A stretch of 13,164 nt of DNA, taken from positions 29,819-42,982 of the forward strand of contig DHYQ01000034.1 in assembly GCA_002414205.1 (NCBI GenBank), in the 5' to 3' direction. The translations under genes and the position numbers were made by a program. Shown in pieces: positions 9,662 through 13,164 of this stretch; position 1 is the first letter of the stretch; the number at the start of each line of letters is the position of its first letter. This DNA comes from Gallionellaceae bacterium UBA5126. GTDB taxonomy: Bacteria > Pseudomonadota > Gammaproteobacteria > Burkholderiales > Gallionellaceae. A model generated the notes under the pieces. It had not been told where the DNA came from, made no database searches, and was given only the letters and a program-made list of their open reading frames with translations.

Positions 9662-10801
9662 ATGCCCACCTGCGACATTTTCTGCAACGTCATCGACAAC
9701 TACGGCGATATTGGCGTGTGCTGGCGCTTGGCGCGCATTTTGGCGCATGAGCATGGGTTGGCGGTGCGCTTGTGGGTGGATGATTTGCCCAGCTTTGTCA
9801 TTCTGCATCCGGCGGGTGATGCCGAGGCGGAGGTGCAGCAGTGCGACGGGGTGGAGGTGCGGCATTGGTACGGCACGCTGGCTGGCGTGCAACCGGCAGA
9901 CATCGTAATTGAAGCCTTTGCCTGCCGCCTGCCGGATGCTTACATCCAGGCCATGCTGCCCCAGCCGCCGGTGTGGATTAACCTGGAATATCTCAGTGCC
10001 GAGGATTGGGTGGAGAGTCACCACGGTTTGCCGTCGCCGCATCCGCAGTTGCCGCTGACCAAGCATTATTTTTTCCCCGGTTTTACCCGCCAGACCGGCG
10101 GGCTGCTGCTGGAGCGCGATTTGCTGGCGCGGCGCGATGATTTCCAACCATCCGCCTTTTGGCAGAAACTGCAAATTGATCCGCCCGCAGAGGACACGTT
10201 GGTGGTGTCCATGTTTGGCTACGAAACCCCGGCTCTGCCCAGCTTGCTGAATCTGTGGGCACGCGGCACGCAGCCGGTGCTGTGTCTGGTGCCGGATGGG
10301 CGCATGACGCGGCAGGTGCAGGCGCACTTCGGTTTGCCGGGGCGGCATTTTTTCAACGGGCGGCTGGAAGTGCGCATCATTCCGTTTGTGCCGCAGGCCG
10401 AATACGACGAGTTGCTGTGGGCCTGCAACATCAACTTTGTGCGCGGCGAAGATTCCTGCGTGCGGGCGCAGTGGGCGGGCAAGCCGTTCGTGTGGCAAAT
10501 CTACCCGCAGGATGACGGCGCGCACTGGCCCAAGTTGCAAGCCTTCCTCGACCGCTACCACGCCGACACGCCGGAATTGGCCGCCGCCACCCAGCCGCTG
10601 TGGCAGGCATGGAACAGCGGCAGCGGCGCTGCCCTGACCGCCGCCTGGGGCGATTTTGTCGCCGCGCACGGCGCGTTAACCTGGCATGCCGAGCGCTGGG
10701 CCGAGTATCTATCCGGGCACAATCTGGCATTGAATTTACTGGATTTTTGCCAAAAAACCGGTAAAATCCGCGCCTTTCAAAATTCTGGGACTGCAACATG
10801 A
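9662..10801 (+). CDS. earP: Protein-arginine rhamnosyltransferase EarP
   Basis: Transfers L-rhamnose from dTDP-L-rhamnose onto Arg32 of elongation factor P, in the cytoplasm. The 379-residue length matches the family (formerly DUF2331, GT104, GT-B fold). The N-terminus [20 protein letters not shown] is diagnostic and includes D12 and D16, the counterparts of the essential aspartates described in characterised EarP. The C-terminal donor-site motif [18 protein letters not shown] carries E263 and D264; the usual RGEDSFVRAQ has Cys for Phe here. ATG 9662 is supported by AGGA at 9651–9654. Its stop overlaps the efp start (ATGA at 10798–10801), so enzyme and target are translated together, an arrangement typical of this pair. 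Rhamnose synthesis genes (rmlABCD) are not in the window. Confidence -1.
   Translation: MPTCDIFCNVIDNYGDIGVCWRLARILAHEHGLAVRLWVDDLPSFVILHPAGDAEAEVQQCDGVEVRHWYGTLAGVQPADIVIEAFACRLPDAYIQAMLPQPPVWINLEYLSAEDWVESHHGLPSPHPQLPLTKHYFFPGFTRQTGGLLLERDLLARRDDFQPSAFWQKLQIDPPAEDTLVVSMFGYETPALPSLLNLWARGTQPVLCLVPDGRMTRQVQAHFGLPGRHFFNGRLEVRIIPFVPQAEYDELLWACNINFVRGEDSCVRAQWAGKPFVWQIYPQDDGAHWPKLQAFLDRYHADTPELAAATQPLWQAWNSGSGAALTAAWGDFVAAHGALTWHAERWAEYLSGHNLALNLLDFCQKTGKIRAFQNSGTAT
10739..10767 (+). promoter_or_regulatory. Possible internal promoter for efp
   Basis: Inside the 3' end of earP, TAAAAT at 10762–10767 matches the sigma-70 -10 box at five of six positions and lies 31 bases before the efp ATG. The -35 at 17-base spacing (CTGGAT, 10739–10744) is poor. 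A separate promoter would let efp, a highly expressed gene, be made in excess of earP. Tentative. Confidence -1.
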
Positions 10802-11361
10802 AAATCGCTCAAGAAATCCGCGCCGGCAACGTCGTCATGATCGGCACCGAACCCATGATCGTGCTGAAGGCGGAATACAGCCGCTCTGGCCGTAGTGGCT
10901 CCGTGGTGAAGATGAAGATGAAGGGCTTGCTGAACAACATCGGTCAAGAAACCGTGTTCCGCGCCGACGACAAGATGGATCAAGTTATTCTGGACAAGAA
11001 GGAATGCACCTATTCCTACTTCGCTGATCCTATGTACGTGTTCATGGACGAAAACTACGAGCAGTACGAAGTTGAAGCCGAAAACATGGGCGACGTGGTG
11101 AACTACATCGTGGACGGCATGGAAGACAAGTGCGAAGTGACTTTCTACGAAGGCAAGGCGATTTCCGTGGAACTGCCCAACACCATCGTGCGCGAAGTGG
11201 AATACACCGAACCCGCCGTGCGTGGCGACACTTCCGGCAAGGTGATGAAGCCTGCCCGTCTGGTTGGCTCCGGTTTTGAACTGCCCGTAGCGGCCTTCGT
11301 GTCCATCGGCGACAAGATTCAAATCGACACCCGTACCAACGAGTACAAGGGTCGCGCCTGA
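10798..11361 (+). CDS. efp: Translation elongation factor P
   Basis: EF-P binds between the P and E sites of the ribosome and relieves stalling at consecutive prolines. It is 187 residues, the normal length, with the expected three beta-barrel domains (about 1–62, 65–127 and 130–187). The modification loop reads SRSGRSGS with arginine at position 32, the arginine type rhamnosylated by EarP, not the lysine type modified by EpmA/EpmB. The C-terminal domain retains the ending [17 protein letters not shown]. Codon choice is strongly biased (mostly AAG for Lys, GAA for Glu), as in highly expressed genes. The start codon overlaps the earP stop by four bases. An intrinsic terminator follows 20 bases after the stop. 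Confidence -1.
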   Translation: MKIAQEIRAGNVVMIGTEPMIVLKAEYSRSGRSGSVVKMKMKGLLNNIGQETVFRADDKMDQVILDKKECTYSYFADPMYVFMDENYEQYEVEAENMGDVVNYIVDGMEDKCEVTFYEGKAISVELPNTIVREVEYTEPAVRGDTSGKVMKPARLVGSGFELPVAAFVSIGDKIQIDTRTNEYKGRA

Positions 11362-11381
11362 GTTTCAGCCGCATGCACGCC

Positions 11382-11412
11382 AAGACCAGCCTGCGGGTTG
11401 GTCTTTTTTTTT
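11382..11412 (+). terminator. Intrinsic terminator after efp
   Basis: A 10-bp stem (11382–11391 with 11396–11405, one G·T pair) around the loop TGCG is followed by a run of nine T at 11404–11412. It ends only 20 bases before the next gene's start. Confidence -1.
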
Positions 11413-11421
11413 GGCTTTTTT

Positions 11422-11426
11422 GGGAG
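11422..11426 (+). promoter_or_regulatory. Ribosome binding site deciding the phosphatase start
   Basis: GGGAG six bases before ATG 11433 selects this start over the in-frame ATG at 11373. That earlier ATG precedes the efp terminator hairpin and would translate through its T-tract. Confidence -1.
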
Positions 11427-11432
11427 TGGAGC

Positions 11433-12083
11433 ATGACCGAAGCTGTTTTTTTTGATTTGGATGGCACCTTTGCCGACACCGCGCCGGATTTGGCGGCGGC
11501 GGTGAACCATGTGCTGGCCACCCGCGATTTGCCGCCGTTGCCACTGGAAGTGCTGCGACCGCAAGCCTCACATGGCTCGCCCGGCTTGCTCAAGGCGGCG
11601 TTTGGCATCACGCCGGAGGCAGCGGAATATGAAGGCTTACGCGCCATTTTTCTCGATTATTACGCCAGCCACATCTGCGACCATACCCGCTTGTTTGATG
11701 GCATGGCCGAGTTAATCGACGCACTGGAAGCGCGTGGACTGCCCTGGGGCATTATCACTAACAAGCCGCAACGCTATACCCTGCCGCTGATGCAGGCACT
11801 GGGCTATGCCGAGCGCGCCGCTTGTTTGATTAGCGCCGACACCTGCCAATACGCCAAGCCGCATGCACAGCCGATGCTGAAAGCCTGCGAACTGGCGAGC
11901 GTGACCGCAGAAAATTGCCTGTACCTCGGCGACGACCTGCGCGACATGCAAGCCGCCAATGCCAGCGGCATGCGCGGCCTGATTGCCCACTGGGGCTATA
12001 TCAGCAGTGATCACACCACCTGGGGCGCGGCGGGCGGCTTGCAACACCCGCTGCAATTATTGGATTGGCTCACCATACGCTGA
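11433..12083 (+). CDS. gph: HAD-family phosphatase, phosphoglycolate phosphatase type
   Basis: Cytoplasmic HAD-IA hydrolase of 216 residues from ATG 11433. Motif I is FFDLDGTFADTAPDL, with nucleophile D8 and acid D10 (Phe where Leu is usual after the Thr). Motif II is IITNK at 107–111, motif III is K142 in YAKPHAQP, and motif IV is GDDLRD with D167 and D171. The helical cap lies between motifs I and II and contains PLEVLRPQASHGSPGLL, a pattern seen in betaproteobacterial proteins annotated as phosphoglycolate phosphatase 2. The likely job is dephosphorylation of 2-phosphoglycolate. The same subgroup includes MupP (N-acetylmuramate-6-phosphate phosphatase), and sequence alone does not separate them. 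It sits directly behind the efp terminator with no convincing promoter of its own. Confidence -1.
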   Translation: MTEAVFFDLDGTFADTAPDLAAAVNHVLATRDLPPLPLEVLRPQASHGSPGLLKAAFGITPEAAEYEGLRAIFLDYYASHICDHTRLFDGMAELIDALEARGLPWGIITNKPQRYTLPLMQALGYAERAACLISADTCQYAKPHAQPMLKACELASVTAENCLYLGDDLRDMQAANASGMRGLIAHWGYISSDHTTWGAAGGLQHPLQLLDWLTIR

Positions 12084-12141
12084 GTATCAAGCCACCGTAT
12101 TTCATCACAAGCAGATTCTGTGCCAGAACCCGGATTTATGT

Positions 12142-12170
12142 TTGCCAAAGCCGTGTTTTTCTGATATTAA
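12142..12170 (+). promoter_or_regulatory. Probable sigma-70 promoter for dksA
   Basis: TTGCCA (12142–12147) and TATTAA (12165–12170) are separated by 17 bases. A TG one base before the -10 (12162–12163) gives an extended -10. It lies about 36 bases before the dksA start, between two genes on the same strand. Confidence -1.
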
Positions 12171-12196
12171 GGCGGACTTTATCGTTAACCCCCGTT

Positions 12197-12200
12197 GGAG
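12197..12200 (+). promoter_or_regulatory. Ribosome binding site deciding the dksA start
   Basis: GGAG lies five bases before ATG 12206. The ATG at 12201 is out of frame, and the frame's earlier start at 12065 would overlap the phosphatase gene and lies upstream of the promoter. Confidence -1.
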
Positions 12201-12205
12201 ATGCC

Positions 12206-12628
12206 ATGCAGTTCCCAGAGCACAAAACCTTCGCGCCCTACCAAGCCCAACCCGGCGAAGAGTACATGAACCCCGCCCAACTGGATCACTTCCGCCAGAT
12301 TTTGAACCAATTGAAGTCCGAACTGGGCGAAGACATTGATCGCACCGTGCACACCATGCAAGACGAGGCAACCGTGTTCGCCGACCCCAACGACCGTGCC
12401 ACGCAGGAATCCGACATGAGCCTGGAACTGCGCAACCGCGATCGTGAACGCAAGATGATCAAGAAGATTGAAGACATGCTGGAAAAAATCGACAACGGCG
12501 AATACGGCTTTTGTGATAGCTGCGGTATCGAAATCGGCTTGCCACGCTTGGAAGCCCGCCCCACCGCTACGCTGTGCATCGACTGCAAAACACTGGACGA
12601 GTTCCGCGAACGACAAATCGCCAAGTAA
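12206..12628 (+). CDS. dksA: RNA polymerase-binding transcription factor DksA
   Basis: DksA enters the secondary channel of RNA polymerase and works with ppGpp to repress stable-RNA promoters and activate amino-acid biosynthesis promoters. It is 140 residues, slightly shorter than the E. coli protein at the N-terminus. The coiled-coil tip carries DPNDRA with D60 and D63, equivalent to the functional D71/D74 of E. coli. The second helix has SLELRNRDRERKMIKKIE, almost identical to E. coli. The zinc finger has all four cysteines, C103, C106, C124 and C127 (CDSCG and CIDCK), so this is the zinc-containing form, not a cysteine-poor paralogue. It has its own promoter and terminator and so appears monocistronic. 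Confidence -1.
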   Translation: MQFPEHKTFAPYQAQPGEEYMNPAQLDHFRQILNQLKSELGEDIDRTVHTMQDEATVFADPNDRATQESDMSLELRNRDRERKMIKKIEDMLEKIDNGEYGFCDSCGIEIGLPRLEARPTATLCIDCKTLDEFRERQIAK

Positions 12629-12648
12629 GTTGGCGCGCTCGCATGACC

Positions 12649-12669
12649 AAGCCCCTGCGGGGGCTTTTT
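12649..12669 (+). terminator. Intrinsic terminator after dksA
   Basis: AAGCCCC (12649–12655) pairs with GGGGCTT (12660–12666) around the loop TGCG and is followed by a short T run. It begins 21 bases after the dksA stop. Confidence -1.
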
Positions 12670-12708
12670 CATTGGCTGTACCTCACCGCACAACGCCATG
12701 GAAAATAA

Positions 12709-12734
12709 AAAAGCCATCCGCTTGGATGGCTTTT
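12709..12734 (-). terminator. Intrinsic terminator of the tRNA-Val gene, probably bidirectional
   Basis: A perfect 11-bp stem (12709–12719 with 12724–12734, loop GCTT). On the minus strand it is followed by a T-rich tract (complement of the A run at 12702–12712), so it ends the tRNA transcript. T's on the plus side could also stop transcription that reads past dksA. Confidence -1.
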
Positions 12735-12740
12735 CTAATT

Positions 12741-12815
12741 TGGTGGGCGATACTGGGTTCGAACCAGTGACCCCTGCCGTGTGAAGGCAGTGCTCTACCC
12801 CTGAGCTAACCGCCC
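12741..12815 (-). tRNA. tRNA-Val, anticodon CAC
   Basis: A 75-base cloverleaf on the minus strand. The acceptor GGGCGGT pairs with ATCGCCC (one G·T), discriminator base A, and CCA is encoded at 12741–12743. The D arm is GCTC/GAGC. The anticodon stem CTGCC/GGCAG holds the loop TTCACAC, giving anticodon CAC, which reads the valine codon GTG. The T arm ACTGG/CCAGT has the standard TTCGAAC loop. All stems pair, so the gene looks functional. Confidence -1.
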
Positions 12816-12830
12816 TTTGAAAGGACGCGC

Positions 12831-12859
12831 ATTAGACCACAGCCCTTATTTTTCGTCAA
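12831..12859 (-). promoter_or_regulatory. Sigma-70 promoter of tRNA-Val
   Basis: On the minus strand, TTGACG (12854–12859) and TCTAAT (12831–12836) are separated by exactly 17 bases, each five of six to consensus. The sequence just after the -10 is GCGCGTCC, a GC-rich discriminator of the kind that makes promoters sensitive to ppGpp and DksA. The mature tRNA starts 15 bases after the -10, so the leader is short. Confidence -1.
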
Positions 12860-12897
12860 CACTTTCACAACATGCGCGGCCTTTTTTGGAGGAAAAC

Positions 12898-12990
12898 GGG
12901 AAAAGAGAAACGGGACGCGCTGCTGCGCAGCATTGGCGAAATGCTGGAACAGCGCCATCCGTTTTTCGCATTTCCCGTTTCTCTTTTCCC
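12898..12990. repeat. Long imperfect inverted repeat between rho and tRNA-Val
   Basis: The perfect 18-bp arms are GGGAAAAGAGAAACGGGA (12898–12915) and its exact complement (12973–12990). Nested inside are GCGCTG (12917–12922) with CAGCGC (12950–12955), and CAGCATT (12928–12934) with AATGCTG (12940–12946) around a five-base loop. The 12-bp palindrome TGCTGCGCAGCA (12921–12932) offers an alternative fold. ATCTCCC occurs twice in tandem just outside (12991–13004). No target-site duplication or coding sequence is visible. It could be a repetitive extragenic element, a decayed miniature mobile element, or an RNA structure; the sequence does not decide. Confidence -1.
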
Positions 12991-13005
12991 ATCTCCCATC
13001 TCCCC

Positions 13006-13034
13006 AAAAAAACAAACCCCGCTTTTGCGGGGTT
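13006..13034 (-). terminator. Intrinsic terminator after rho
   Basis: The stem AACCCCGC (13015–13022) pairs with GCGGGGTT (13027–13034) around TTTT. On the minus strand it is followed by a T-rich tract (complement of 13006–13016). It lies seven bases past the rho stop codon. Confidence -1.
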
Positions 13035-13041
13035 CGTTTTT

Positions 13042-13164
13042 TCATCGACGCATGGAGTCAAAAAACTCGTTGTTGTTTTTGGTGGCTTTGATTTTGTCCA
13101 GCAGGAATTCCATCGCGTCCAGTTCGTCCATGGGATACAGCACTTTGCGCAGCAGCCAGATGCG
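13042..13164 (-). CDS. rho: Transcription termination factor Rho, C-terminal 40 residues
   Basis: Rho is the hexameric RNA helicase that ends untranslated transcripts. Only the last 40 codons are in the window; the rest runs off the right edge. The translated minus strand contains [20 protein letters not shown], then [10 protein letters not shown] and the ending FFDSMRR. This aligns position by position with the C-terminus of E. coli Rho (W.LRK...PM.E.DAMEFL..K...TK.N..FF..M.R). The stop is TGA at 13042–13044 on the minus strand. An intrinsic terminator follows at once, and tRNA-Val lies downstream in the same orientation with its own promoter. The identification rests on a short but highly characteristic segment. 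Confidence -1.
   Translation of the reverse strand, partial: RIWLLRKVLYPMDELDAMEFLLDKIKATKNNNEFFDSMRR

Noticed and set aside
9650..10669. A 339-codon open frame on the minus strand opposite earP
   Set aside because: It is the antisense of a well-identified gene with clear family motifs; the frame stays open through GC-rich codon bias and its product has no recognisable domain.
10777..11322. Minus-strand open frame opposite efp, His-rich
   Set aside because: It is the complement of the highly biased efp codons; no ribosome binding site and no family resemblance.
11373..11432. Longer N-terminus for the phosphatase from ATG 11373
   Set aside because: It would translate the efp terminator hairpin and T tract into a hydrophobic Phe/Trp run; ATG 11433 has a proper ribosome binding site and starts just before HAD motif I.
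12065..12205. Longer N-terminus for DksA from 12065
   Set aside because: It overlaps the phosphatase end and includes the likely promoter; ATG 12206 has GGAG at the right distance and gives a normal DksA N-terminus.
12806..13061. Short minus-strand frames across the rho–tRNA gap
   Set aside because: They run through the rho terminator and the inverted repeat and their composition is low-complexity; they are better explained by the repeat.

Overview
The window reads as a chromosomal segment of a betaproteobacterium. The strongest placement signals are an earP–efp pair (arginine rhamnosylation of EF-P, scattered through beta- and gammaproteobacteria), a proteobacterial DksA, and the C-terminus of Rho with the usual proteobacterial ending. 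I cannot name the genus from sequence alone. No transposase, integrase, CRISPR array or phage gene is visible.

Layout. (1) 1–3912: three plus-strand genes, a two-domain family-2 glycosyltransferase, an integral-membrane acyltransferase of the OafA type, and a SAM-dependent methyltransferase. They look like the end of a cell-surface polysaccharide or glycan-decoration cluster. (2) About 4168–9633: a PhnD-like periplasmic binding lipoprotein whose stop codon abuts the start of a 1521-residue hybrid histidine kinase (TAAATG). The kinase has a periplasmic sensor domain, HAMP, four PAS domains, HisKA, HATPase, two receivers, an HPt domain and a helical tail. No ABC permease or ATPase and no separate response regulator is in the window, so this is best read as a binding-protein-assisted sensory system of unknown ligand, in the manner of AioX/AioS. 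(3) 9662–11361: earP overlapping efp, a modification enzyme and its target, with the target arginine at position 32 of EF-P. (4) 11433–12083: a Gph-type HAD phosphatase, directly behind the efp terminator. (5) 12206–12628: dksA with its own promoter and terminator. (6) 12741–13164, minus strand: tRNA-Val(CAC) with a near-consensus promoter, and upstream of it the 3' end of rho with its terminator. An unexplained 18-bp perfect inverted repeat lies between rho and the tRNA.

How it fits together. EarP uses dTDP-L-rhamnose to activate EF-P, which relieves stalling at polyproline. Both sensory proteins encoded just upstream contain PPP motifs. The glycan genes at the left end may draw on similar nucleotide-sugar pools, but that is inference. 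DksA, EF-P, Rho and tRNA-Val are housekeeping functions, whereas the left half looks more variable.
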